Source: Sphagnum compactum (lineage: Eukaryota; Bryophyta; Sphagnopsida; Sphagnales). Taken from it: a DNA stretch of 64,000 nucleotides. The stretch is taken from contig OZ234496.1 in NCBI GenBank assembly GCA_965153455.1, positions 8,579,863 to 8,643,862 on the forward strand, in the 5' to 3' direction. The translations under genes and the position numbers were made by a program. Shown here one piece after another: positions 21,221 through 34,459 of the stretch. Position 1 is the first letter of the stretch. Each line of letters starts with the position of its first letter. The notes under the pieces were generated by a model that was given only the letters and a program-made list of their open reading frames with translations, ran no database searches and was not told where the DNA came from.

Positions 21221-22104
21221 GGTTGGTCATATGTGGGTCCATTCAGACTTGGTGTTAAGGTTGCTAACATCGGGTTTGTTGACAAGGTGCTATGTGGCAT
21301 TATCTATTGCCAAGTACTCATTAAATTATCACTACCACTAAACATTATCATTCAGACCTTACCATTGTGTAAACATTGTCTCCTACCTATCACGGATTCA
21401 AATCAGTCACAAACTGGACTGACATTTGGTGCATCAGACATCCTGTTCCCAAAAGAATGCTTCTTTTCATTGCTTCCCAAGAGAGACGTTTCTCTTGATG
21501 TTTTTTTGCTATGCATTGACTTTTCTGTTGTGCACATCTCTTGCAATTCTTTGCCCTGTTCTTTGAGTGCATCAACTCTTCTGTTGTGCACATTCCTTGC
21601 AGTTCCATTGGTGAATGCACTCCCCATAATAGGAACAACGACTTACATTGCAAATTTTTCTATGAAGCATGATCAATGAACTTTAGAAAAATCTTCGTGT
21701 CTGCTGTGAAAAGGATCTTTCTATATGCATATGACCTCTTTCTGTGCACTCTCTGTCAACACGTTTGGTATGGTGCAAAAATAATAAGGAACCTGGGAAT
21801 GTAGGATAACATAGAGAAGAAAGATAGTGTTATGTCACCACCAACTTCTTCTCTTCTTTATGGGTTTTTTAAGTTACCACTATTTGATATCTAAAGATTT
21901 ATGTGTCTAGTAAATATTTTGTTATCTAACAGTGACCCTAACATTGAGATACCACTAGGTGACAACAAGGATGTTATGTCACGTTTTTTGTTGGCTAACA
22001 TTGCACGTGTGAATGCAATGTGACATTGCATTTTGCTAACATTCATTTACCATTGACATATCACTAGAGGTTTGTATGAACTTTTATGCTGCCATCATCT
22101 TATT
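21221..22104 (+). repeat. repeat family R1, short copy
   Basis: Direct copy of material spread over 28230-30349. Shared blocks are 21221-21365 with 28230-28405, 21400-21710 with 29030-29370, and 21712-22104 with 29925-30349. Shared words include ATGTGGCATTATCTAT, TAAACATTATCATT, GACATTTGGTGC, CCACTAGGTGACAACAAGGA and GTAATGTGACATTGCATTTT-type strings. Reading frames are not conserved between copies, so it is a noncoding repeat or LTR-like sequence of unknown class. Confidence 0.8.
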
Positions 22105-22785
22105 TCAAAGAAGTGCTTCCAAGAAATGTAAAAATTGTTTTAAAGAGTAATACTATCTGATATGACTAAAATATTGATTGTTGGGTCAGCCAATGGACAT
22201 GTACCCAAATCTACAATTGCACCACATTCTCCAAGTTTGCAGAATCCTACATGAAAATTCAAACCATAAATGACATGAACATTTTGTAAAATCTCAAATC
22301 CATAAAATTGGTCAACACCAATGAAGCAAAGAATAACAAGTTTGAAGTCACTAATTGTGTCACTTGAGCTATGTCCACCAATAAGCACATCACCCATGTT
22401 AAAATGCCATAGCCAACTAGATTTGAGATGCTTATTAGTAACACATATACTCAAGCTTAGTAGCTAATCACTTCAATGCTTCTTAAAACAAAGATTGCAA
22501 AGATTTTCCAAGATTCTTAATACACATAAATTGTACTACAATATGCATTCAATGCTACAATGTGTACTTTACATACAAAAACCTTATTACAATTTGCATA
22601 TTGCAACATAAATGTAAGAGACTTGTGAAAAGGATAGGAGCTTTATGCAATCTTAATCCTTGCTTGTAAACCTATGTGATATGGAAGAGAAATTGTGTAC
22701 AACATGTTGTCCACATACAATAGAAAAATTCTACCAAGTCTTTACATTGAAATATAACATAAAAAGCTCCAAGTTTAGTTGAATC
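22105..22785. other. unassigned DNA between R1 and R2
   Basis: Contains a minus-strand open frame of about 104 codons (22140-22454) with no recognisable motif. It is an isolated open frame with no support from the flanks or from a second copy, so it is not called as a gene. Confidence 0.3.
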
Positions 22786-24690
22786 GTCTACAACCACATA
22801 GACTCATGTGTCACAACTTGACATGCTTATGGTTGTAGAACACCACAATCAAAAGGACTATCTACAAACTTGTTGCCAAGAATAAAGAGCCCAAAATCTT
22901 GGCAAATGATTTAGAATGGTAAGAACCAGTGTTATTCGGTTATATAGAAAAAATTGGATATGCATCTAGATAGTGGTCGGATATGTGTACATACATATCT
23001 AGATTTTCGGCTCAATTTGATATCCAACCCTATACATAACTGTCGAATACCCAACACTGTAGTTTCATCATACATAACCTTATTCAGATTGGTGCATCTG
23101 GATAGAATAGATATCCTTGGAGGTCACATTTTGACAATCTGGATATGCATTAGGTTTAGGGATTATGTCATTTAAGGTTTATGTCATGTAGGGTTTAGGT
23201 GTTAGGAATTAGGGTTTTAAAAATTAGGGTTCACAAAAGTTGGCTCACAATCAAGTGTTTTACACTTTGCACTTTGCACTTTGTAGTTGATCATTGCTTT
23301 CTTTGAATGCGTAGTAGGGGCACACAACACACACATCGATTCTAGGTTTTTTGTTGGTAATAAAATCAAAAAATTGATATGCATAATCTTTGTGCATATA
23401 TGTCATTTTGTGAACATTGAAAATTGGCATATTCATGACTGGAAAATTTTGTAGAAAGTAAAATAATGTGTAATCGGATGGTGTAACAAATTTCAGATTT
23501 TATTGAAATACATATCCTTTTTCTTTAAAAAATGAAAATATATTCTATTGGTATTTATAGGATAGGCCTAAAATGTGATAACTGGACAACATTGGTAAGA
23601 ACTCACAAAGATGATCCAAATAAAATTATGGAAAACTAATTAAAACATGAAAAAAAAAAGAAATTTCTTTTAGAGGGGAAATTCATAAAAAAATTGTCTC
23701 ATAGGGGGAAGTTGATAGGAAATTAGAGATAAACTCCTCATAAAAAAAACTTGACATTGAATTCAAAACCTCACATTGGAAACTTGATGTGAAGGATGAG
23801 TCAAGATGTGAAATAGTCTTTGTCATTTGATAAAAGGCAGATGCAAAATTCTTTGAATTGTGGCAAACCCGAAAAAAACAACAAAAGTTATGTTGAAGCT
23901 TTTCAAAATGAATGGTGTAACAAATGTTTGAAAAACATAAAAAATTGTATTTGAAAACTTATAGCATCGCACAAAACAATGATATTCTATGCACAATCAT
24001 AACCTAGCAATATAAATGCAAAAATATTGTAAATATAAAAGAAACATAAGACTTTGTTAGGTGTGTTAGTTTGACTACTTAGTTAGGTTTTATTTAATTA
24101 GGGATAGACTGGGTTAGTTAAATTAATTAGTTAATCTTAAACTGGGTTAGGTGTTTGGATGTGGTGTATCATTCAAGGCATTTCTATGTTATATGTTGTG
24201 AATGTGGTGACAACAATGGTTATAGGTGCCGACATAGTAATGCACAACAACTTAGTAATAAAAACATAAAACAACAATAATACTTTATAACAAATTTTAA
24301 GATTTAGAACCATACAAAGTAGATTTGCATCTTATCACATATGATATACAAGAGCCTACTTCATTTTCAATCTTATCTTTATATACGTTTTTATGATATG
24401 GAACCACCATTTTAGGGAAAACTTTCCAAAATAATGTTGTTCAACAAAGAACTCAAGCTCTTCAAAAATACCTTTTTGCAAAAACAACACTTTCAAATGG
24501 ATATGTTTGAAATCTTTTAAATTGGACATAATCTTTGAGAATTTTATTGGGATGCAGTTGAGAAAATGGATTAGATTGATCAATAGATGGAATATTAATA
24601 TTTGTAATGATCCAACATTTGCCCAAACAATTTAATAAACACCTCAAGTTTTCAACCATTATCTTCTTTTGTTCAAAAGTAAGGTACATT
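22786..24690 (+). repeat. repeat family R2, copy 1 (truncated)
   Basis: Similar to 53566-55925 in the same orientation. Shared stretches: the ACTTGACATG...GGTTGTAGA region (22795-22920 with 53570-53690), 23600-23800 with 53690-53880, 23885-24060 with 55330-55500, and 24245-24690 with 55505-55925. It includes a minus-strand coding relic at 24356-24690 matching the relic in copy 2. The match ends at about 24690, where the tRNA-like array begins. Confidence 0.75.
24356..24690 (-). pseudogene. relic of an uncharacterised repeat-borne gene, C-terminal part
   Basis: On the minus strand two overlapping frames give K-K-I-M-V-E-N-L, then L-L-N-C-L-G-K-C, Q-S-N-P-F and, after a frameshift, DFKHIHLKV-x-x-LQK, FEEL and VEQH. 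The same series appears in the R2 copy at 55570-56445 as KKIMAKNIKYLLDCLGGC, KVFKHIHLK, LQK, FEELGFYVEQH. Conservation at the protein level between two diverged DNA copies implies past coding. The family is unknown to me. At least one frameshift separates the parts. Confidence 0.55.
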
Positions 24691-24704
24691 GTTTGCTACA
24701 GTCT

Positions 24705-25072
24705 TGTTGGCTTATAGGTAACCTTCAACTACAACTGGGCATAATGCAATTATAAATTGGGGTTCAATCCCCCTTGAAGGCATCAAGATGTATTCTTGTG
24801 CATGTTTATTTGCATCTTATGGGTATGTAGTTTTATGGCATTTTGATTGATGTCTTATGTGTGGTTATAACTTTTAGGACACCTTCAATTCCAATTACGT
24901 AGAATCCATTCATGGATTGGGGTTCAATTCCCCTTGAAGGCATCTTGTTGTATATTTTTGATTTCTTTGCATATTTTGAATTTGTAATGGTTTTGTGAAA
25001 TGTAGATCACCCTTGAATTGTAATAAGGCATGATAAAATAAAAAATGGGACTCAAACACCCCCTTCAAGCCA
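24705..25072 (+). repeat. three tandem tRNA-like units
   Basis: Units at 24719-24782, 24880-24942 and 25008-25072 are spaced about 160 and 130 bp apart. The first two contain a tRNA T-arm-like hairpin (GGGGTTCAAT[T/C]CCCC) flanked by arms CCTTCAA and TTGAAGG, which pair like an acceptor stem. Unit 2 also has an anticodon-arm-like hairpin (AATCCA-TTCA-TGGATT). The third unit is degenerate. At about 60 nt between the stems they are too short for functional tRNAs and have no clear D arm. A decayed tRNA-derived SINE or amplified tRNA pseudogene is the best reading. Confidence 0.5.
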
Positions 25073-28000
25073 TACAAGTCACCAATTTTCTATCCATAAT
25101 CAATATCGTGTAGCCAAAATTTCACCTTAGGTGATAACCTAATTGCATCCTACTTGCATCCTACAAAAATGGCAATAGTCACCTTGCATTCACATGCTTC
25201 AGCAGGGAATAACCATAAGATCATGCAGAATGTAGCCTACTGATTGACTTTATAATGTTGTTGGTGCCACTTTCCCAAGACCTAGTACAAGTTGGAGAGG
25301 TTGGTTGAACTACATTGAAAGAGAAAACATTGATTCCCCATGACTACAAAATATAGAAAAGAATTTTTTTTACATCATAAATAGGTTTGTCATTGAAATT
25401 TGCTCTTTTCATGAACTATCTTTTGTTGGATCTACTCATAGGCAATAGATTAAACATTGGAGCAAGATTTCAACATATAATTTGGATTCACACTTTGACC
25501 ACATGTGTGAGTGACATCTGAAATGTTATACGTGCATATGATGAATGGACTTGTTCTAGAACAATCCATGCATCTTGATGAGAAGCTTTAAATCTAAAAG
25601 GGAAATAATTTGTTTGGACTTTGAACCTCCCATGAAAGGCAAAATCATTGCATGATGAACTTGATGTTTATTTTTGGAATGGTTTTGAAATGTATTGCAC
25701 TATATCGTTATGTGTAAGGTAATTAAACACAACATGATGAGGGCATTGTCAAATTAAAGGCTCATGTGCAACAAAAATTGAACATTGTTCGATTTTGGTA
25801 ATGTCTTTACCCATGTGCTTCACTAGGTGTAAAGAGTGACTTCACATTTTTTTAATAAAAATCTTGTGATATCTTATCGGTACATGCCAAGTAGCACGAT
25901 CAAAATAAAAATATCAATCTTTGCGAAATGAAATGCTTGTAGGAGTGAAATTTTTCATTAAAGAAAAAAGGAAAGTGTTTTCTAAATACACTAAAAAAAA
26001 TCAAAAGAGGTCTTTACACATTTAGAATTGATCCCCATGATGAAAATGTATGGCAAGTAAAATGTAACATAAGTGGCCTCCAAATGTGGGTGTGGTGTTG
26101 GTTATTTTTGTTCCCATCAAGTTCCCAAATGATTAGCCAAGTTCCTAGTAGCACCACCTTGCAAGAGACACCTAATGTTAAATTTCCAAACTACTTGCAT
26201 CAAATAAGCATTGGGGAAAGGGGAGGAGATTAGGTGAGGGAAATGTTTTTCTCCCCACCTTATTATTATTTAATTTTTTAAAATGCACATATTTCAACCA
26301 CCTTATATTTATTTACATTTTTTTCCCATCCAATTTCAATACCTTATATTCATTTAAATTTTTACTTTTACCAACCATGGAGCTAGAAACATTTAGGGAA
26401 ACATGTAACAATCTTCATTATAGCTTAAATATATGAGATTTTAGGATGGAAAAATACTAAAGGTCATGAATTTAAAAAGAACATTTGATATACACCTCAT
26501 CAATATAATCCACAGGTATGGTTTACATGATCATTGCCACCTTTAAATCCATATATAATCTAATCATCATCTTTTCTTCCTTATGTTTAGTTACATTATT
26601 AGTTCATTTATTACAATTAATTAATAACTAAGTGATTATTTAAATTATTAATATTAATTCACTTACTAACATACTAATTGAACTTATAATATTTTTAATT
26701 TTAATACATACTTAATTTTATTCTATTTTTTCCCTTAATACTAAGGATTAACACATACCTAACATTAATTATACATATTTGATTGTCATAGTAAGCATAA
26801 AATTATTATATAATTAATTAAATTATAAAATTTACCCAACAACCAAGATATGGCACCTTTTATTTTTACTCACATATTTTGTAAACTCAAAGAAGAGTGT
26901 CCCCACTTAAAGCACCACACTTTTATCCCATATACTTTGTTCATAATTGTCATTTTTTCACCTATAGAGGTGGGGCCAAAAGGGAAGCACTTCATATTTC
27001 TATATTGAGAGAAATAAAAACTTTTATTTTGGAGATTCTCCAAAGATTTAGATATTTCCTATGATGGCTCATAGTAATTTAAAAAAAAGTTGAACTTGGG
27101 AAACACCCCCCAATTTAGTTATTACAAAGGCAACAAAACACCCTCTAAATAAATATATGATAATATTCGATATCTAGCTTGGAATCCACTTCTTCTTGAT
27201 AAGGACGCAAGTGCCTGGAATGGGGTCTTACTACATGAGAAATTTGGGGAGAAACACACTAAGAAAAAGAAATCTTTACAACTAATGAGACTAGGTAACA
27301 TACATAATGAAAAGGCCCATTTTATTTCATTTATGGGTGCAACAGGTGTTTTATTTATTTTTTAGGACAAGGGAATCATTAAAGTGGTTATCATTTCAAT
27401 ATGGTGGGATTAATGAGGTCACAACCACCTAGATGCCAATTCAAAGTAAGAGTAAACCAAAAGGTGATAACACAACCTTTTCTTTTTTATGATGCAACAT
27501 GCACTCAACACCACTAGAATTTATCCCATATAGGTGCACAAACATAATCAAAAGAGCTAAAGACACTAAACACAAAGTTTGTTCCCATGACTATGTTCAT
27601 CCACATTTAACACAATATGCATTTTTTTTTAAAAGTCCAACTTTTGGCAATGTTAACTGCTTGTATTCAAGTGCCTCCACATCAACATGAGCCACACCCG
27701 TCCACTTAGGTGGGTGGTTATCCTAAAATATCCTAGGAATGTTCCATTTCATAAGTTGAAAAAAATTATTAAAAAAACTTATGACCTAAAATAATGTTGG
27801 ATTGTATTAATATGTACAAATATACGTTTAAGAATCTCCCTCAAAATAGGAGTCCTTATTTTGTTTTTTAAGCATTAGTGATAATATTTAATGAACGTTT
27901 CTGAATATTCTATCTTCATTAGATTCATTCCAAATCATTCCACATTTTTTCATAATATATTAGAAACATCGTCATGTAAACACATTAATGAATTGCAATA

Positions 28001-28229
28001 TTAGTATTATTTTTGACATTAAAACCTAAAATATTAAACATTGGTTATACATCACGCGGGTCCTATTAATGTACATGGACACACCAATTCATCAAATGTG
28101 TTTCAAATACATGAAATTGAACGTGCATATAATTTTTTTTCTTTTACATGTGACAAATGAATACATATCCAACACAAAATTATCCACATCCCAAATTTGT
28201 ATGCTAAATTGAACTTTACATTGAGTTTG
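25073..28229. other. A+T-rich stretch with nothing recognised
   Basis: No open frame above about 65 codons and no recognised repeat ends. It includes polypurine/A tracts and two runs of TTA/ATT-rich sequence near 26260-26840. Probably old, decayed transposon DNA. Confidence 0.4.
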
Positions 28230-30349
28230 GTTGGTCACATATATACGAGTCCATTCAAACTTGGTGTTACAAAGTTTGGTGCTAGTTTGCTGACATTGGG
28301 TTTGTTAACAAAGTGTTATGTGGCATTATCTATCGGCAAATAGTCATTAATTTATCACTACCACTAAACATTATCATTTAGACCTAAATGTGTTAGTACT
28401 TTACCATGATGTAATCATTATCTCTTGGTCTAAACATGGTAAAAAAATAATTTTCTACCCCTTGTCAAAAAAAAACAAAACCAAGTAGCTATAAACAAGT
28501 TTTAATGTATTGAAAATGGAAATGTTTTTTAATTTAATGATCAACATGAGGATAATCTTTAATTTTATCACAATGGTGTTGATTAATCACATATCTAATA
28601 TGCATTCAAATTTAAAAATAATTATATATTTTTCCTACTTTTTAGGTTGTCCAAACTTGTACAAATAGGTGAAAGTAAATTAATTATTGAATATTCTCCA
28701 TTTTCAACACGATGTAGCTTTAAAATGTACTTGTAAGTTTTTTACATTTAAATAATGTAGTAGAATACATCAAACTTATAATATAAGAGTATTTTAAACC
28801 CAAATTTACTAGTCATTTTCAAACATATTTGTTATTTACTTTTATTGTGCCAAGGTTTTCCAAATTTTGTAGTCACCTCACTGTAAATTCAAAAAAAACA
28901 CCATGCTTTTATTATGTTATTTTAAATTATTTTCAATCTACTTTCTTCTACTTGTGTTAAAAATGGGACCATTTTTTGACTACTTTGGAGATAACTATTT
29001 GTTTTTGTATATTTTACCATGTTTTCACCTTTCTACCTATCATTTATTCATATCACTCCAAAAGTGGATTGACATTTGGTGCCATTAGACATTTTGTTCC
29101 CAAGAAAACGCTTTTTTCATCGAACTTCCCAAGAAAAACATTTTTTTTCATCTTCTTTTGTTGTGTGTCAACTTTTCTACTATCCATGTCTTTCACATTT
29201 TTTTGCCAAGTGTTCTTTGGCATGCATCAACTATTCTATTGTGCACATTTCTTGCAATTCCATTGTGAATGCGCTCCCTACAATAGGAACAACAATTTAC
29301 ATTACAAATTTTCTATGAACCAAGAACAATGAACTTAAAGAAAATCTTGGTGTTTGTTGTGAAAAGGGGGCACAAACATAATAAAAGGAGCCAAGGTTAA
29401 AGTCCTTTCCATGGACTACATTTGACACATGGCATTCTTGTGTTGGTTGATTTTCCTAAATTTTTTATTTTTCATATGTAATTTACAACTACGTTTTGAA
29501 TAAAATCGTTTTTTATTATATCTTGGTCTAGGTATCATTTATATATAATGCATCCACGTTTTAAAGAAATATGTTCAAATGCATTTATAAGTGAGTTTCA
29601 CCAATTTCAAGTGCTATTGCTTTTATAATCATCAGTCTTAAAATCCCTTTCAATTTGGAAAAGGAATAGTGCACATTTGATAAACAAAAATGACATTTGA
29701 AAAAAAAATCCATTGTCCATGGTTGTGTTGAATATGCAAAAGGACTTTTGAAACATCATCAATTTGAACAATGAAACTTTATAATGGGACTTTAAAAGGA
29801 AAATAAAAATACAATCCAATTTCTTATGCTCCTCTTGTGATTTTTCAAAGATATAAAATTACAAATTTAAGCATTGTCGACACACCTTGTGGTTGCTTTT
29901 ATTGTGTTTGCACCCAAGGATCTCTTTAGAATGCTTTTATATGCATATGACTTCTTTCTATGCACATGATTGGCTCTTATCAATGAGGTTGCTATTGTGC
30001 AAAAATAATGGGGGAACATGATGTATGATAAAAGATAGGGAACACAATGAAGAAGGATAGTGAAATTATGTTACCACCAACTTATTCATAATTATTTTTG
30101 GGTATTTTAAGTTACCCCTATTTGATATCCAAAATTTAATGTTTTTAGTAAATATTTTGTTAACTAATATTGAGTCCCCTAACATTGAAATTTACCACTA
30201 GGTGACAACAAGGATGTTATGTCACATTTTTGGTTGGCTAATAATGCATGTGTGAATGTAATGTGACATTGCATTTTGTTAACATTCATTTACCATTGAC
30301 ATATCATTCTAGAGGTTTGTATGAACTTTTATGATGCTATCATCTTATT
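28230..30349 (+). repeat. repeat family R1, long copy
   Basis: Contains all blocks of the 21221-22104 copy in the same order plus two extra segments, about 28440-29030 and 29372-29925. The copy is more A+T-rich than the short one, with many C-to-T differences, as expected for an older or more methylated copy. The extra segments may be insertions here or deletions from the short copy. Confidence 0.8.
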
Positions 30350-31783
30350 GAACATAAAATAACTACCCTAAAAGACAATAGAAATATGGAATTTCCTAAA
30401 ACAAGAGATTAGTAACCAACTCCCCTAGGGAGAGGTAGGAAAATTTTCTTGGGAACATAACTGTGGAGTTGGTAAATGATGACAAGGCACTAGAAGAAAC
30501 CCTTCAAAATGCAACCAATGCATTTGCAATTGCATGCAACTATTTGTCGCTTATAACTAGCTCTAATTGGTTTTGCAACTATTTTGCACTTTTGAACATT
30601 CTTGCAACTATGCTACAATTACATTTGCAACTAATAACTTTTTCATCCCACACTTTAAAAAGAAATTCATCCATGATCATGTCCATATGTCCCATTAATT
30701 GCAAATGGAATCAAACTAAGTCGCACTAATAGGGTGTCAAGATAGCCCCTAGTGGTATACATAAGTGTATTAGGAAACTTTTGAAAGGTATGTGTATTTT
30801 TTATAAGTTATATTTTGATACAAATGGGGGTGTGTTTCCATTAGTGTATTTATAAAGTTATATTTAATTTTTATTTTGGCAAATTAACTACCTACCTACC
30901 TATATATGCTTGTTTTTGCGTTGCTAAATTGTAAGAATGCATGATGGTAGAACTTGGAAACACATAAGTTCAGTGCAAGAATGAAATTCAAAGCTCTATC
31001 AAGTGTTGAATTACAATAATGTGCAATAAAAAAACTTGAAAACAAACGATTCAAAGAAGAACAAAAAGTCAGGTATGTTATACAAACTTAAAACATGGCA
31101 AAACAGAAAAAAGAGCAACTAAAAGTAACAAAGACATGTAAATAATTAATCATGTTGATCAATAGGCAAATCTTAAATCACTATATTTAGATACTTAAAA
31201 AAAATTAAAATGATTAATCATTATGACATTGACTTTCACAATATGGGTGGAAGCAGAGAACATTCATTCTTGATTGTTAATGGACATTCACCACATGTGT
31301 CCACCATGTTGGTGAAGTATACTTGGTGTTACATTCAATTTCATTTTAAACCTTAATTCTTATTGTTTCATGGTGCTATAAATCTATCATTGTCATTTCT
31401 TCCCTTGCATCCTTTTCTCCTCACAACAAAAAGAAATAGGTGTCAAATTTAGTGCCCCTTCCCAACATTGTAGCTCTAACGATCTCCTATTCTTTTTTAT
31501 TGTTTAGGGTTTCTAGGTTTAATTCACATTTAAGGGTAGGCTACCAAAAAAATAAAATAAAAATTAGTTTAATCTAAATAGTTAGGGTTTACTTTTAGGT
31601 TAATTAGGTTAACTTTTAAGTTAGTGGGAGTAGCTACCATTATGGGCTATTATTGTTCACATTAAGCACTTTAGGTAAGGTAGGTAGGACATGTGTCATC
31701 TTACTATTAACCCATTGTTCAAAGACTTCGGATGCAGTCATTGTGAGGTAAGTTCCTTTTTTCCTAACTCATTTACATCATTA
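30350..31783. other. unassigned A+T-rich DNA
   Basis: No recognised coding sequence. It contains short tetranucleotide runs (CTACCTACCTACC near 30889-30901). Its right end leads directly into the 97-bp minisatellite. Confidence 0.4.
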
Positions 31784-32207
31784 TGTTCTTTTTGCTTGCA
31801 AAGCTCATTCAAGCTTTGTTCATACAACTCCGCCTTCCTCTTGACTTTCATTATTTTATTTTCAATTGTGCAGTTCTTTTGTGTTTTTTTTAGATGTGAA
31901 ATTCCTCTGAGTTCTATTCATCTTGGTCCTCCTTATTCTTGATTTTCATTTTTCTATTTTCAATTGTAGCTCCTTTGTGTTTTTTTTGTGTGTGAAGCTC
32001 TTCCAAGCTTTGTTCATGTAGCTCCTCCTTGCTCCTGATTTTCATTTTTTTGTTTTTGATTATGCAACTCTTGTGTTCTCTCCGCATGTGAAGTTTTTCT
32101 AATCTTTGTTGATCATGTAGCTTTTATTTACTCTTGACTTTCATTTTTTTGTTTTCAATTTTAGAGCTCATATGTTCTTTCTGTGTGCCAAGCTTTTCTA
32201 AGTTGTG
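31784..32207 (+). repeat. 97-bp minisatellite, about 4.3 units
   Basis: Unit starts at 31784, 31882, 31978, 32074 and 32173 (partial), giving periods of 98, 96, 96 and 99 bp. Each unit runs through TGTTTTTTTTGTGTGTGAAG, CAAGCTTTGTTCATG, AGCTCCTCCTTGCTC and TTGACTTTCATTTTTTTGTT-type segments. The units differ by 15-25%. The period is close to but not a multiple of three in all units, so coding is unlikely. It lies 216 bp upstream of the transposase relic. Confidence 0.85.
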
Positions 32208-32422
32208 ATCGTTTCTGCATTTTACAATGTAGCCATTACAAGTGGTTCTTCTTGCAAAAATTTTGCAAGTTGTTTTACAGATTCAAGGTTTGATTCTACA
32301 AGGTTTTGACACAACAAAAGTGAACCTTTTGATTTGAAATTTAATGCCTCTTCCAAAAGATGTTTGTCTTATTTTGGAAATGATGCATCACACAATAATA
32401 TTGCACTAGTAATAGATTTCAT

Positions 32423-33583
32423 GTGTATCATATTTTGGGGAGTAAAGAACTTGGCAATTGGGTTAAGGTGCGATCAACCACTTGGTATTCACACTTGTTG
32501 ATGATGCAATACAATGACTTCAGGTGGATTGAGCACTTCTATGTTAATAGGAACTTTGTTCATCACTTGATAGAGAAGTTAAAACCTTTCATGGAAAAAA
32601 AAGACATGAAATTTCGAGTTGTTATTCTTTTGAGTATCCATGTAACATGTAGTTTGTACATGAAACTTGTGCATGTGACTGAGTACTTGCATTGTTTTGA
32701 ATTGTTTGCTATTAAGAAGTTGATTGTCCACATTGTCCTGCATGAATTCATGTGCATAGTGAATTCAGTTTTGAAGAACCATATGAAGTGGCTAGAAGGC
32801 AATGGCTTGATTGAAGTCATGGATGGGTGCAAGGAATTTTGTGGCATGTTGTCAGTCCATGGCATCATAGACGCAATATATATTCATGTGCAGAAGCCAA
32901 AGGCCCAAGTTTTTGCAGTTGACTTTTATTCCTTCAAATCAAAAGGTTACAACATTCAAATGCAAGTTGTTATGGACCATTGAAAGAGGTTTCAAATTGT
33001 GTATGTTGGGATTCCAAATTTTGTCAATAATGTTCAAATTTTGAGGATGTTTCCCTTGTACCACAGAGCCACTAAACAAAATTTGTTTGCTATTGAACTT
33101 GGACAAGAAGGTACCAAACCTTACATTTTGGGGGACAAGGGCTATCCTTTACTGCCGTGGTTAATGGTGCCACATAAACAAACAGGGGTATGTCAAATTG
33201 TGCTTGAAGTTTTGTATAATCAATTGTTATCTCTTGGTAAAAGTGTGGTTGAAAGCTCCTTTGGAGTCTTTAAAAAGATGTTTAGGGAGCTCTTACAAAA
33301 TACCAGCTTAAATATCCTTTTTTTGCCGAATGTTGTTTCTGCTATTGCATGTTACATAATTTGATCTTCAATGATAGAGATGAGGATGTTGAATCCTTGA
33401 TGACTCAATTGGAAGTTGAAAATCGTGAATAACTAGTTTAAACTGTTAGGATGGATGAAGAAAAATATGCAAAAGTAGGTATTGACATTGATGGTGAACA
33501 TGATCTTTTACATGTTGATGAGGTTTCTAGAAACACACAACGAACAACTCTAAAGCAATATCTTGAAATTCATAGGCCATAGA
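32423..33583 (+). pseudogene. PIF/Harbinger-type transposase (DDE_Tnp_4) relic
   Basis: Translation follows the PIF/Harbinger nuclease family: R-S-T-T-W near the start, then G-I-I-D-A-I-Y-I-H with the first catalytic Asp (32870-32872), L-G-D-K-G-Y-P-L-L-P-W with the second (33134-33136), and S-V-V-E-S-S-F-G with the Glu (33251-33253). An in-frame TGA at 32981-32983 interrupts it; D-H-x-K-R-F fits an original CGA. A frameshift near 33350 moves the C-terminal part (LHNLIFNDRDEDVESLMTQL) into another frame, with a TAA at about 33429 and more relic to 33583. Terminal inverted repeats and the companion Myb-like ORF were not found. It is not functional. Confidence 0.88.
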
Positions 33584-34459
33584 TTTGGAAATGAATTTGG
33601 CTTTATGTTTTGAAGATTGCATGAATCTAAAATTGAAAATGACTTATTCTACTTACTTTCCTTGATGTATTAAGTTGGCTTCATCATCACAAAATTCTAA
33701 TAGGATTGTTGGCTGGTGAATTTTGATCTTCTAATGAATCAGAATGAATGTTTATTAGTGGTGGCATTTCAGTTACATATTGAATGAAAGTGTGACACAT
33801 TGCGATGCTCAAATCGGCCAAAACACTCACCATGTTTTGCTTGTGCAATGAATGTTCTTGTTTCTAAATTTCAGATATCAGTTGAATGTTATTTGGTTGT
33901 GCATTCTGAATTTTGGTTCGATGTTTTTCAATCTTGAATTATGTCACATTTATGCATTCCATCACATCAACAAACACTTTATTGTTCTTGTTTAAAGCCT
34001 CCAAGATTGGGGAAAACACATTTGACCTTATGCACTTGACATTTGTGCTATTAGGCACCAATGGTGCTATTGATTTATTTGCAAGTGCTGCTATAGATGG
34101 AGAATCCAAGATCACTATCTTTGGACAACCATGGGAAGATTCAAAATAATCATCAAGATTGACAGTAAGTACTTTACCCCATTGTATTCTAGTTGCTATT
34201 GTTGTTGTTTATTGTCTTTGACTTGTATTCTTCTCAGGAACATAATTATTTGGGTGTAATCACATTAATAGGACCACAACAAATGTAACGTTTATTTGTT
34301 AGCATTAAAAAGACTTATAAATAGACTTCAATTTTTTTGTAAATTACATACATTTTGAAATCTTTTACATAAACCTTGATATAATAATATTAATTTTTTT
34401 ATTAATATTCTGTAAAATATTCCCCCAAAAGTAGTTAGGTGTAGCTCATGTTATCTTGT

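Noticed and set aside
21221-30349. R1 copies as the two LTRs of one retrotransposon
   Set aside because: No gag-pol relic, primer-binding site or polypurine tract between them, and the interval contains unrelated repeat R2 and a tRNA-like array.
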